From contig NZ_CP050699.1 in NCBI RefSeq assembly GCF_005116675.2, positions 3,433,001 through 3,497,000 of the forward strand: a stretch of 64,000 nt of DNA, in the 5' to 3' direction. Position numbers and translations under genes: made by a program. Below the pieces are notes generated by a model, which made no database searches, was not told where the DNA came from, and saw only the letters and a list, made by a program, of their open reading frames with translations. The DNA comes from Desulfosediminicola ganghwensis (lineage in GTDB: Bacteria; Desulfobacterota; Desulfobulbia; Desulfobulbales; Desulfocapsaceae). Positions 35,796 to 44,462 of the stretch are shown in pieces. Within the stretch, counting starts at the first letter, position 1, and every line of letters begins with the position of its first letter.

Positions 35796-36563
35796 ATGCG
35801 GGAGGCGATTAAACGTATAGTATTGAGGATGTTTCCGGAGCTGGCCGGTGGCTATCACCTGGACCGCTTTGCCCGAATAGTGAAAATTTCGGATTCGCCA
35901 GCCGGTGGTGAGACAAGCGACAGATTCAAACCGAAATTTGCTGCAGATATTGAAATCCTCACACCGGATGGAAACCCGGCTGAAGGTTTCCCGTTATATG
36001 AGGCGGTACCGCTGCAGGTCCCGGCTGCCGGAGAAAATGCCGGGATGTTTCACTGGCCGAGCCCCGGCACAATCGTAACCGTGAGGTGGATAGAGGGCAG
36101 GGCGGACCATCCTGTTATCCAGCACATCTATGCCATTGGCAGATCATTGCCAGCGGTACCAGATAAAATGGGCCGGTGGCAGCAGGCCGATGGTGTGTAC
36201 CAGGTTGTGGACCCTGCAGGCAATTGGGAAAGAAAAACCGGTGGTTCGATTACCGACAGTGCCGCAACCATCACCGAAAACGCAACCGGCAACCGGACCG
36301 AAACCGTGGGCGGGAGCTCAACAGAGAATGTTTCAGGATCCAAAACCACCACTGCCGGTGGTGGCTATCATGTTTCAGCACCTAAAATTTCGATCAGCGC
36401 ACCAGGAGGACCAAGCCTATTGCCAGAACTTACTGGCGCCCTGGATGCTTTGGCAACGCACACCCACCCGGGTGATGGTCAAGTGAGCTCTGTTTCATCC
36501 TCTGTTCTCTCAGATTCTACCAGCGCCGGATCCGCTAGCACCAACTTGCAAAAACTCCAGTAG
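35796..36563 (+). CDS. Phage baseplate assembly protein V-like (gpV/spike) protein
   Basis: A 255-residue protein. The first ~125 residues resemble the OB-fold of gpV/gp45/VgrG spike proteins (GYHLDRFARIVKI, FHWPSPGTIVTVRWIEGRADHPVIQ). A repetitive threonine/serine/glycine-rich stretch follows, typical of beta-helix spikes, and the end is THTHPGDGQ with a serine-rich tail. It opens the island immediately after the tRNA fragment. No other baseplate gene is present, so this is a phage remnant or a retained spike. Its 3' end recurs twice at 49.3 and 49.8 kb. Confidence 0.75.
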   Translation: MREAIKRIVLRMFPELAGGYHLDRFARIVKISDSPAGGETSDRFKPKFAADIEILTPDGNPAEGFPLYEAVPLQVPAAGENAGMFHWPSPGTIVTVRWIEGRADHPVIQHIYAIGRSLPAVPDKMGRWQQADGVYQVVDPAGNWERKTGGSITDSAATITENATGNRTETVGGSSTENVSGSKTTTAGGGYHVSAPKISISAPGGPSLLPELTGALDALATHTHPGDGQVSSVSSSVLSDSTSAGSASTNLQKLQ

Positions 36564-36565
36564 CA
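36411..36565 (+). repeat. Spike-gene 3' end, repeat copy A
   Basis: The last ~150 bases of the baseplate gene (from GACCAAG through ACTGGCGCC, TGGATGCTTTGGCAAC to the stop) are the intact form of a sequence found twice more, degraded, at 49264-49472 and 49747-49963. Between this copy and the next lie the cassettes. Confidence 0.8.
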
Positions 36566-36907
36566 CTAATATGTTCACAGCACATTAGATGGAAAAGAAA
36601 TTCTTAAATGTGTCGTGAAATGTACTTTTTGATAAGCAATAATCCTACCTGAAGTTTTTCCCATCTAGCCCAAGGCACTACAATCACTACATTTCACAGC
36701 AAGTTCTCTTTCAATGGGCAGATATACGCATTGACAACTTTCATGTTTTTGGGTCATGTTGTTTGACACATATGTATCTGCTATTGCTTGTTTTTTACAC
36801 ATATGAAGTTTGGTGAGTGGCGGTCCAATCATTCTGTATAACACTCATTTTTTGATGTTATACAGATCTGTATAATTACTTGTTATGCAAACGAAAATGA
36901 GATGTAT
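36564..36907. promoter_or_regulatory. Leader of the cassette array
   Basis: 344 AT-rich bases without a gene. A perfect palindrome with arms CTGTATAACA (36834-36843) and TGTTATACAG (36856-36865) is followed by TATAAT at 36871-36876, a candidate -10 for transcription into the first cassette. No integron integrase gene or clear attI is seen. Confidence 0.4.
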
Positions 36908-37216
36908 ATGAAGAAGTACTTAGCAATCTCTATAGTTGTGCTTGTTTTAACAAATGTCTTTTGGTTCTATAAAATTATCGACATTGGAATAACACACACT
37001 TATTTTAAAGTAAGTTATGAAGAAAAAGTACGGGGCTTAGAAATACTAACGAATCTAGTATTAAAAGGTGCGCAGAAATATTCTAAAAAAGACTTGCTTG
37101 TTACTATTAGAGAACAAAATCCTAATGCATTCATAGTTGAAGATGACGAGCGAATTAGCATAGATGGCGTATCCTTCATATATGAAAATGAGAAAATGAT
37201 TCAGATAAGATATTAA
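36908..37216 (+). CDS. Cassette 1: small membrane-anchored protein, Imm58-like
   Basis: A 102-residue protein with an N-terminal membrane helix (LAISIVVLVLTNVFWFYKI), followed by IDIGITHTYF and a small alpha/beta domain ending ISIDGVSFIYENEKMIQI. This layout resembles immunity proteins of the Imm58 family, which are common in integron cassettes, though I judge this from memory. An in-frame ATG two codons upstream (36902) is possible. It is followed at once by an attC-like site and is AT-rich compared with the chromosome. Confidence 0.6.
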   Translation: MKKYLAISIVVLVLTNVFWFYKIIDIGITHTYFKVSYEEKVRGLEILTNLVLKGAQKYSKKDLLVTIREQNPNAFIVEDDERISIDGVSFIYENEKMIQIRY

Positions 37217-37223
37217 ACTTAAA

Positions 37224-37285
37224 GCATAACAAGTCATTAGAGAGGGTCGCGTAAAAGGCACGCGCCCCTCAATTCCACGTTACAC
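37224..37285 (+). other. attC-like recombination site 1
   Basis: Outer boxes GCATAAC (37224-37230) and GTTACAC (37279-37285) enclose a hairpin, GAGGGTCGCG with CGCGCCCCTC around TAAAAGGCA (one mismatch). The next gene begins 18 bases on, as in integron cassettes. Confidence 0.7.
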
Positions 37286-37302
37286 TTTTTAAACACGAAC
37301 AT

Positions 37303-38424
37303 ATGAATTCTAAAACTACTAAATTTCTTGATGAAATGGCAGGAACCTTCTTAGAACGATTTAAAGATGTAGAAAATTTCGTGCAATATAATGAGAAGGC
37401 TTGGCATGAAGCCGAATCCGAGGGGAACTACAAAAAAATTGGGTATCTACATGTAAACAATAAGGCCAAGTGCATAATCCAGCTTTGGTATGATAAAAAT
37501 AGTACAAAAAAAAGGTGGTGGTTTGGGTTCTGTTTTAGTGATCTAGAAACATTTGAATTATTTGTAAAGATAGCAAATTTAAAAAATATAATAGAATTTA
37601 GCGAATCAGGGTTTAATCCAAATTGGGTAGATAACTTAGTTCAAGAAAAGTGGAAGGATGAAACGGAATATTATTTGGGCATATATTCGTCCAAAAACAA
37701 CGAAGAGAACGCTCAAACCAAAATCGTAAATATTTCAAACAACCTATACAATCGCGCTTGGACAATACAAGAGCTAGAAGCAACTGTTTCTAAATACATA
37801 GAGATGCGAGAAAAAGAAGAAAATGGAGAGAAATTTATAAAAAAATCATATTACGAATCTCTCTCAAATGAATTTGGCCGAACTACAAAGTCATTTGAAT
37901 ATCGAATGCAGAACATATCATACGTTTACGCTCTTATGGGACGCAAATGGATAACAGGTTTAAAGCCTGCAAGTCACATAGGTAGTAAAACAGTTGAAGA
38001 AATAGAGAATATAATAAATAGAATTGAGGGTCAAATCTCATATCCAGCAGCAAAATTTGCATCAGCAGTTAACGAGCTAAAAAAAAATAAAAATATTCCT
38101 CCTCCACGTGGAAGTAAAAGACCTAAAAAAACAACAAGTGAGTCAACACAATACAATAGAGATCCAGCAATCGTTGCCTGGGTACTCAACAACGCTAGAG
38201 GGATATGTGAAAGTTGTTCCAAGCCAGCACCATTCACGAAGGAAGATGGCACATTTTTCTTAGAAGTCCATCATATGAAAAATTTAGCTGACAAAGGCTC
38301 AGACACCATTACTAATGCTATAGCTCTCTGTCCTAATTGCCACAGAATGTTACATTACGGAGAGGACAAGGCAAGGAAAATTGAGAGCCTCTATTCACAA
38401 ATGGATAGATTGGTTCGAGAATAG
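37303..38424 (+). CDS. Cassette 2: HNH endonuclease (McrA-like)
   Basis: A 373-residue protein with a C-terminal HNH nuclease domain: CESCSKPAPF, LEVHHMKNLADKGSD, NAIALCPNCHRMLHYG. The two CxxC pairs bind structural zinc and the HH/N/H residues the catalytic metal. The middle has a helical region (ELEATVSKYIEM) often seen before HNH domains of McrA-like restriction enzymes, and the first 150 residues may recognise DNA. A defence role is likely by family, but is not shown. It lies between two attC-like sites and is AT-rich. Confidence 0.85.
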   Translation: MNSKTTKFLDEMAGTFLERFKDVENFVQYNEKAWHEAESEGNYKKIGYLHVNNKAKCIIQLWYDKNSTKKRWWFGFCFSDLETFELFVKIANLKNIIEFSESGFNPNWVDNLVQEKWKDETEYYLGIYSSKNNEENAQTKIVNISNNLYNRAWTIQELEATVSKYIEMREKEENGEKFIKKSYYESLSNEFGRTTKSFEYRMQNISYVYALMGRKWITGLKPASHIGSKTVEEIENIINRIEGQISYPAAKFASAVNELKKNKNIPPPRGSKRPKKTTSESTQYNRDPAIVAWVLNNARGICESCSKPAPFTKEDGTFFLEVHHMKNLADKGSDTITNAIALCPNCHRMLHYGEDKARKIESLYSQMDRLVRE

Positions 38425-38428
38425 AATT

Positions 38429-38490
38429 GTATAACGAATAAGGATAGATTGTGATCGCAAAGCGATCCACAATCTTATCCGTGGTTGAAC
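38429..38490 (+). other. attC-like recombination site 2
   Basis: GTATAAC (38429-38435) and GTTGAAC (38484-38490, a full GTTRRRY match) enclose an almost perfect hairpin built on GGATAGATTGTG and CACAATCTTATCC around a GATCGC/GCGATC tip. It lies directly after the HNH gene and abuts the IS91 unit. Confidence 0.65.
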
Positions 38491-38678
38491 AAGCCCGGCT
38501 TTTCTCCTAAGGAAATATCTTTTGAAAGTAATTACCCTGGAAGGGGGCCTTGAATTCTAGCTGTAATTATAGAGCATAGTTATCCCTTCACCTGACAAGG
38601 TGTGAAAGAAACAGATTGTTTTCATAGACTGCATTACCTCCTGCTGAATTTATGTGAGAGCAGCGTCCAGGCTAATCA

Positions 38679-39731
38679 TTATCCTGATCTGCCGTAGTCG
38701 AATCGAAAGCGTATCACCAGCATAGCCGCCTTGCATTTTGGGCAGGAATACTTTGGCCTTTGCCGCTGTTTTGGCACTATTGGGGTAAAGACATGCAGTA
38801 TAAGCTGAATGAGGGTTCTGATTTTTCTGGCATTGGCGTGCAGAAAACCGTAATCCCGCACGCGTCTGAAGCCTCTCGGCAGGACATGCTTGACCAGGAT
38901 GTTCAGGAAATCCTCTGCTTTTACTGTGGAATATCTTAGCTCATCAGTCCTACTGTCACGGTACTTGAAAGTGACATTTCCGTTGTGACTTGCCACAATA
39001 TTTTTCTCGCTGATGACGCCTCGATAGAGATATCTGGCCAGATATTTCAGGGCCGGGAAGCCATTGCCCACGCATTCACAATGGGCAACCCACTTTTCAG
39101 GCAGATTTTGAGGCAGGGACAGGCCTGTTGATTTCAGCATGTCGAGGAATTTGCCGCGGAAGGTTTTGGCCAGGGCAAATCCATTGAAGAGATAGTCATT
39201 TTTCACCTTTCTCCACTTGCCGAATCGTTTATCTATACCGCCGCCAGGGATGAGTACATGAATGTGGGGGTGAAACGAGAGGTCTCGCGCGTGGGTGTGC
39301 AGGATCATGGTCATGCCGATCTCCGCTCCAAGATGTTTTGGGTTCGCAGCAAAGGATCTAAGGACTTCAGCGACGCATTTGAACATCAGGGAATAGACAG
39401 TTTTCTGGTGCCCGTATGCCAGGTATCGCAGTTCATATGGTAAGGTAAAGGTGGCCAGGAAGTAGGGGACCGGCATGAGCTTCGCCTGCTGTTTATCAAG
39501 CCAGGAACTGGTCTGGTGATTGAGGCAGGTTGGGCAGTGGCGGTTGCCGCACGAGAGGGGGCGCCATTCTCCATGCTGGCAATCAGGGCATCGTGCATAG
39601 AGTTCGCCAGATTGAGGGGTTCGACACTGCTGTATGTCCCTCAAAGCCCTCAGTTGCTCTGGGATGGCATTGCCGCCATGACGAATCATGTACAGGTCGA
39701 AGTATTTGTTGATGAGTGATTTAATGTCCAT
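38679..39731 (-). CDS. IS91-family HUH transposase
   Basis: A 350-residue rolling-circle transposase. The N-terminal zinc-binding region has CPDC and HCPTC (residues 48-69), the metal-binding HUH motif is HIH at 156-158 in [13 protein letters not shown], and the candidate catalytic tyrosines are at 234 and 236 in [10 protein letters not shown]. The C-terminal CPKCKAAM may be a further zinc site. Its ATG lies inside the last codons of the recombinase gene, so translation is coupled. Length is slightly short for the family but all motifs are present. Confidence 0.93.
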   Translation of the reverse strand: MDIKSLINKYFDLYMIRHGGNAIPEQLRALRDIQQCRTPQSGELYARCPDCQHGEWRPLSCGNRHCPTCLNHQTSSWLDKQQAKLMPVPYFLATFTLPYELRYLAYGHQKTVYSLMFKCVAEVLRSFAANPKHLGAEIGMTMILHTHARDLSFHPHIHVLIPGGGIDKRFGKWRKVKNDYLFNGFALAKTFRGKFLDMLKSTGLSLPQNLPEKWVAHCECVGNGFPALKYLARYLYRGVISEKNIVASHNGNVTFKYRDSRTDELRYSTVKAEDFLNILVKHVLPRGFRRVRDYGFLHANARKIRTLIQLILHVFTPIVPKQRQRPKYSCPKCKAAMLVIRFRFDYGRSG

Positions 39732-40637
39732 GTTGCTTCCTCGTTGGGTTCAGCTCCATGGAATTGATCAGCTCGTTTATGGTGGCAATGCTATCCTTTT
39801 CCGCGGTGTAGGTGAGCTGGGCGTAACGGGCAGTGGTTGTGGGGCTTGAATGCCCGAGAAGTTCCTGGATGTGGCGAAGGCTTAAACCCGCTTCGAGGAG
39901 GTGGGTGGCAAAGCTGTGTCTGAGGGAGTGGATGGAGACTTTTTTTTAATGTTACAGGCTGCAACCACCGCTTTCATGGCCTGCTGGGTGGAACCGATGT
40001 TCATGTGAGAGGTTGCCCTGATGATGGTTTCAGCAGAGCCTCTATAGTTTGGGAAAAGCAGCTTGGGATGGCGATGATCCTGCCAGAGAATGCGTAATGC
40101 CTTCAGGGTTCGATCAGGCAGTGGAACCAGACGATCTTTATGTCCTTTGCCTCTGCGGATATGTACCCGTCTGCGATTGGCATCGATATCTCCGATCTGT
40201 AAAGAAAGTGCTTCCTGTAAACGCAACCCCATGGAGTAAGTAGTAAAGAGAAAGACCCGGTAACGGAGTTTGCGCGTGTTGTGAACAAGTAAGGCAACTT
40301 CTTCTCTAGTAAGGATATCCGGGATTGTTTTCACAGTTGGTGGCTTGACGATATTGAGCCATTGCCAGTCCTGCTCCAGGACGTGCTTCCAGAAGAACAT
40401 CAGGCCGAGCCTGTCGAGCTTTACCGTACTCCAGGAATAGTTTTCTACCAGACGGGTAAAATAATCTTCGAGCTGCTCCACCGACAGTTGATCTGGGCAA
40501 CAATCAAAATGTTCGGTAAGACGACGAACAGCCCGGGCATAGGCGCTGATAGTTGCCTGACTCTTGCCTTGAAGCGTAAGCTTTTTCAGGTGCCGATCGT
40601 AAAGGATTTCAAAACGTTTGGAATCTTTTGCCTTCAT
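39721..40637 (-). CDS. Tyrosine recombinase of the IS91 unit, expressed by -1 frameshift
   Basis: In frame 0 the protein stops after 251 residues, lacking the last catalytic residues. Just before this an A8 run holds the heptamer A AAA AAG in the correct register (39945-39939), the best known bacterial -1 slippery site. After a -1 shift the frame continues with [31 protein letters not shown], giving the missing HxxR, histidine and tyrosine, and ends at 39721 within the transposase start, about 305 residues in all. The first arginine lies in [18 protein letters not shown] precedes the ATG. A frameshift mutation is the alternative. Confidence 0.85.
39939..39947 (-). promoter_or_regulatory. Slippery sequence for -1 frameshifting
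   Basis: Codons AAA AAA AAG in frame 0 contain A AAA AAG, identical to the dnaX-type slip site. A strong downstream hairpin is not obvious, so efficiency is uncertain. Confidence 0.65.
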
Positions 40638-40718
40638 GGTATACTCCTTTTTCTGTAAGTGTCCGGAATTGGACTCTTTACTGAAGTATACTCAAGACCT
40701 CTGCCGCGTAGCGGCTTC

Positions 40719-40782
40719 GTTCAACAACCCAATAAACACGGGCCCGGAAACAACGCGCAGGCCGGTCATTGCAACGTTGAGC
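40719..40782 (+). other. attC-like recombination site 3
   Basis: GTTCAAC (40719-40725, full RYYYAAC match) and GTTGAGC (40776-40782, full GTTRRRY match) flank a GC-rich core. The core (CCAATAAACACGG..., GCGCAGGCCGGTCATTG) closely resembles site 7, showing they are related. It is immediately right of the IS91 unit. Confidence 0.75.
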
Positions 40783-40801
40783 AATCTAACAAAGAACAAT
40801 T

Positions 40802-42162
40802 ATGTATATTCACAAAATAATAAGTTATAAAAATTCTTGGGAATTAATGACACAAAACCATTCGACTGAGTTGAGTGAAGCGCTCGGAGCTTTAGATGAC
40901 TTCATTGGTGGTAGAATCGTAGTGGACCCTAATGCAGGGTTTAGATCAGCTCGTGAAGACTGGAATAAGGCTCTTTATGATAAGGGATGGGAGTTAAAAG
41001 AAAATACGCTCTACACTCCTGACGGTAGGAGAGTGTTTATGGGTAGAATGGGTGCAATTAAAAATGAAGTCAGTGCATCAATACCCATCGGTAGGATCGA
41101 ACATATTAGTCGCTGGTTATTTCAACAAAGTGCATTAGCAGTAAAGTTAGGAATTATCAAATTGCCTGTAATGTTTATGCCAATGCGCAGCTATGCGAGC
41201 AGCATTGACCAATCTTGGCTATCAAGTAGAACCTTCGAGGCTGATTATTCACAGATTGAACTCTTATCCCCTCTAAGTCACCAATTTCCTTTTCTGATTA
41301 TTGGATACTCAAATCAAGCACTACTTATAGAACCTGAATTAATCGAAATTGAATCAGATTCTTATGTAGAGCCAAGTAATAGCATCGTAGATCGTTGCAT
41401 TGAATTTCCTCCAGAATATCATCAGGCCGGATTAGATATACTCAATTATTTTGGGACCTACATTAGAGAGCAATACCCAGAAGAGAACGCATCCGTAAAA
41501 ATCGAACAGCAAGGGTTGAATGTAAGATTACTTATTGAAACTGAAAGCGGTAAATCTGAAATTGTTGAGAAAGCTCTGCATGAGTACGAACTCATTGTAA
41601 CCGGAGTTGAACCACCGGAGAAATTCGCTAAAAGTGATAAGCTGGTTTTGGAGTTACGTAACGAACTTAGGATAGCTCAATTCAGGCTCCAATCTCAGCA
41701 AGATATGATAGGCCTACAAAACAATCGTATTGATAAGTTGCTAGATTTAGTAGGTGTTGGATTATCCAGTAAAAATAATATTTGTGTCGATATCAGCCCG
41801 CAAGTATCAATGACAAACAATCTTCAAGTTAACCACAATGTTATTTCGGCCCTTGGAAGTTTAGGAGAGCTTATTGAATTGGTTCCTCCATCAAGTAATT
41901 TTGGGTTAGCTCTTAAAGAGCTTGAAGGATCCCTTGAGTCGATTGAAAAAAATCAGACCCCGATTCAGTAAAAAAATCACCTGCCTTAAGAAAATTTAAA
42001 AGAATAATTGATAAAGTCTCTGAGGGTAACAATGAACTAAGTACTGCAATTGAGAAAGTTGAATCAGGAGTAGAAATATTTAAAGAACTTGCCGGAAAAT
42101 ATAACAAAATTGCAGAGTGGTGTGGTTTGCCACAAGTTCCAACGATATTTACAAAACAATAA
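40802..42162 (+). CDS. Cassette 3: possible BglII-like nuclease domain protein, frameshifted
   Basis: Frame 0 gives 389 residues ending at 41971. A -1 shift at an A7 run (heptamer A AAA AAT, 41947-41953) extends the coding sequence with natural-looking residues (SPALRKFKRIIDKVSEG...) to 42162, about 453 residues in total. The first ~190 residues (NEVSASIPIGRIEHISRWLF, LPVMFMPMRSYA, FPFLIIGYSN) recall BglII/BstYI restriction enzymes. This is tentative. A middle alpha/beta domain and a coiled coil follow, which I cannot name. The start could be 40847. It is either a recent indel or programmed frameshifting. Confidence 0.55.
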
Positions 42163-42235
42163 TACAGGAATACAAAAGAATAACTGGCAACCACCGTTTA
42201 ATAATACTACCATGCCGATCAATCAACTTTAACAG

Positions 42236-42246
42236 TGGTCTGTCCC
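42236..42246 (+). repeat. 11-base target duplication of IS4 copy 1 (left)
   Basis: TGGTCTGTCCC directly before the IS, repeated directly after it at 43811-43821. It is the reverse complement of the target used by copies 2 and 3. Confidence 0.9.
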
Positions 42247-43810
42247 GAATGGCGCTAGTTTAAGCGTGTTTTATAGGTGAAAAGCAACTGAATATATTGG
42301 CAAAAATTGGTATAATTTGCTATGCGAAACCAACACCAAATCATGCCAATGTTGCCCGGTTTTCACCTTCCCAAACGAGGTAGAAAACCTCATAGCCAAC
42401 AACAAAAATTTGCTCGAAAAATCACTTCCCTCAGACAGAACTCTTTTAAACAGATAGGAGAGATTTTTGGGCAATTCATTCCCACGAAATTGCTCAAACA
42501 GGATCCTTCGGGAAAGATGAGCAGACGACGTTTGTTTACCAAGGAAAACACTTTTTGGTCCTTCTTAGGCCAAGTCCTTGATGCAGACGGTGGATGTAGA
42601 GAAGCTGTAAAAAAGTTGCAATCATATGCATCTAACCACGGCCTTCGGCTTCCATCATCATCTACCGCTTCATATTGCTGTGCACGTAAGAAATTAGATG
42701 AAAATCTGCTTGTTGAGGTGTTTCAACATACTGCTAAATGGTCCGGAGCACGACGTGCATCTCATTCATTAAATGATCGCCAGGTAATTGTTGTTGATGG
42801 GACAGGTGTTACAATGGCGGATACAGCAGAAAATCAAGAGCTTTGGCCACAGTCATCGAACCAGAAACCAGGATGCGGCTTCCCCTCAGCACGAATATGC
42901 GCATACTTTTCATTGCAAACCGGAACAATGCTCAGCTATGCCATCGGTAATAAAAAGAGTAACGAACTTCCATTGTTCCGTAAGCAGTGGTCCACCTTTG
43001 AGGCTGGTGATATCTTTCTTGGTGATAAAGGTTTTTGTAGTTACTTCGATTTAGCCGAGCTGAAAAAACGCTGTGTTGATAGTGTGATAACACTTGCTCG
43101 TAGAAAACCAGTCGGTAGGAAAAACTGCATTAAAGAATTCGCTCCTGATGATCTACTGATTGAATGGAAAAAACCAGTATACAGGGAAATGGTGTCGTAT
43201 TCGCGGAAAACCTGGGAGGACCTTCCCGACAAACTCGTTATGAGACAAATCAAAGTAAAGGTGACTCAATCAGGGTTTAGAACAAAAGAATTTCATATTG
43301 TTACCACGCTAATCGATCAAGATCAGTACCTGAAAGACGAAATTGCAGCGTTATACCTTAAGCGTTGGGATGTCGAACTTTTCTTTCGTGATATCAAGAC
43401 AACGATGGGATTTGATATCCTCCGGTGCCAATCGCCTGAAATGATAAAGAAAGAAATTTTAATGTACTTCATAGCGTACAACTGCATCCGGCGCATAATG
43501 TTACAAGCGACACAGCTGGTAGACATTGATATCCGGTCTATCAGTTTCAAAGGAAGTCTACAGGCTATTAGAAGTTGGGAACCACGGTTGGGGTCCTCTA
43601 GGTTGAGCACAAATGAAAGACAAAACATGCTCTCAGATTTATCCTTTGTCGTGGCTCGTTGCAAAGTTTTCGACAGGCCTGGACGAAGCGATCCGCGGTG
43701 TCTTAAGCGAAGACCAAAACCTTATCAGTTACTCAACAAACCTAGGAGTGAAATGGTCGAAATACAGCATCGGAGCAGATATGAAAAAAAGGCTTAAACT
43801 AGCGCCATTC
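42247..43810 (+). mobile_element. IS4-family insertion sequence, copy 1
   Basis: 1564 bases with terminal inverted repeats beginning GAATGGCGCTAGTTTAAGC, one transposase gene, and an 11-base target duplication TGGTCTGTCCC on both sides. It interrupts a probable attC site behind cassette 3: TTTAACAG lies left and an attC-type hairpin with a GTTAGGG end lies right. Confidence 0.95.
42322..43797 (+). CDS. IS4-family DDE transposase, copy 1
   Basis: A 491-residue transposase. The DDE residues are Asp159 in VIVVDGTGV, Asp235 in IFLGDKGFC and Glu352 in YLKRWDVELFFRDIK, which also gives the IS4 signature Y(2)R(3)E(6)K. The C-terminus runs to within 13 bases of the right end of the element. Intact, identical at protein level to copies 2 and 3. 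Confidence 0.96.
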   Translation: MRNQHQIMPMLPGFHLPKRGRKPHSQQQKFARKITSLRQNSFKQIGEIFGQFIPTKLLKQDPSGKMSRRRLFTKENTFWSFLGQVLDADGGCREAVKKLQSYASNHGLRLPSSSTASYCCARKKLDENLLVEVFQHTAKWSGARRASHSLNDRQVIVVDGTGVTMADTAENQELWPQSSNQKPGCGFPSARICAYFSLQTGTMLSYAIGNKKSNELPLFRKQWSTFEAGDIFLGDKGFCSYFDLAELKKRCVDSVITLARRKPVGRKNCIKEFAPDDLLIEWKKPVYREMVSYSRKTWEDLPDKLVMRQIKVKVTQSGFRTKEFHIVTTLIDQDQYLKDEIAALYLKRWDVELFFRDIKTTMGFDILRCQSPEMIKKEILMYFIAYNCIRRIMLQATQLVDIDIRSISFKGSLQAIRSWEPRLGSSRLSTNERQNMLSDLSFVVARCKVFDRPGRSDPRCLKRRPKPYQLLNKPRSEMVEIQHRSRYEKKA

Positions 43811-43873
43811 TGGTCTGTCCCCGATTGTTTGCAAGGGACGTGCAAAAGGCGCGCGGCCCTGAACTCCACGTTA
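43811..43873 (+). other. attC-like site 4, split by IS4 copy 1
   Basis: Right part of a probable attC: AGGGACGTGC pairs with GCGCGGCCCT around AAAAGGC, and CCACGTTAGGG forms the right box, closely like site 1 (AAAAGGCACGCGCCCCTC...CCACGTTA). The left part, AACTTTAAC plus target, lies left of the IS at about 42225-42246. The next cassette gene starts 10 bases on. Confidence 0.5.
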
Positions 43874-43883
43874 GGGATTTAAA

Positions 43884-44462
43884 ATGAATAAGATAGAGCA
43901 ATCTGAGAAGCTAATCCAGTGGACAGACGAAAAGATAAATGGATTAGAGTTTAAAGCTGATGGCCGCAAGGAAATTGTTGCTGCAAGTTTAGATGTAGCA
44001 ATGGAACATCAGAAAGCAATAATAACCCTTATTGCACGTGAATTTTATGGTTCAGCTTTTTCACTTATTCGTGTGCTGTTCGAAACATATATAAGAAGTT
44101 TGTGGCTGAACTATTGTGCAAGCGATAAAGAACTAGAAAAGTTTAAGAAAAATAAATTGGACAAACAATTCCAAGAGTTAATAAACGATATCGAGCAAAT
44201 TAAAGGTTATAGTGGTGGCACTTTATCAAAAGCAAAAAAGGCTGGTTGGAAAGCAATGAATAGCTTTACCCACAGTGGCTTTACGCAAATAGAAAGAAGG
44301 TACAGTCAAGATAGTATTTCACCGAATTACGATCAAGTGGAAATAGATGAAGCAATAGACTTCTCAAACGCTACAGGTTTACTGTGTTGTCTGGAAATTT
44401 CCTTCTTAACAGACAACGAAAAAATATCACAAGAACTTCTTGAAAAAATAAAAGAAATTTAG
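43884..44462 (+). CDS. Cassette 4: helical protein, DUF6988-like
   Basis: A 192-residue all-helical protein. The line SLDVAMEHQKAIITLIARE with SAFSLIRVLFETYIRSLWL and the later AMNSFTHSGFTQIERR resembles a family I remember as DUF6988, frequently seen in gene cassettes. Function unknown. It starts 11 bases after an attC-type right box and ends one base before the next attC-like site, the geometry of an integron cassette. Confidence 0.7.
   Translation: MNKIEQSEKLIQWTDEKINGLEFKADGRKEIVAASLDVAMEHQKAIITLIAREFYGSAFSLIRVLFETYIRSLWLNYCASDKELEKFKKNKLDKQFQELINDIEQIKGYSGGTLSKAKKAGWKAMNSFTHSGFTQIERRYSQDSISPNYDQVEIDEAIDFSNATGLLCCLEISFLTDNEKISQELLEKIKEI

Larger units (their letters stand above)
38491..40718 (-). 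mobile_element. IS91-family element with tyrosine recombinase
   Basis: About 2.2 kb inserted against the cassette direction. It contains a tyrosine recombinase gene and an HUH transposase gene overlapping by a few bases. The ends are inferred: the left side abuts GTTGAAC and the right side abuts GTTCAAC. IS91 elements target GTTC/GAAC tetranucleotides and make no target duplication, which fits. The exact ends were not proven by a second copy. Confidence 0.7.

Noticed and set aside
39721-40637. Tyrosine recombinase as the integrase of the cassette array
   Set aside because: It lacks any segment I can recognise as the IntI-specific insertion, is translationally coupled to an IS91 transposase and points the opposite way to the cassettes. 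It belongs to the IS91 unit.
41913-42194. Reverse-strand frame of 93 codons behind cassette 3
   Set aside because: It overlaps the -1 frame continuation of cassette 3, which has better codon character and keeps the cassette direction.
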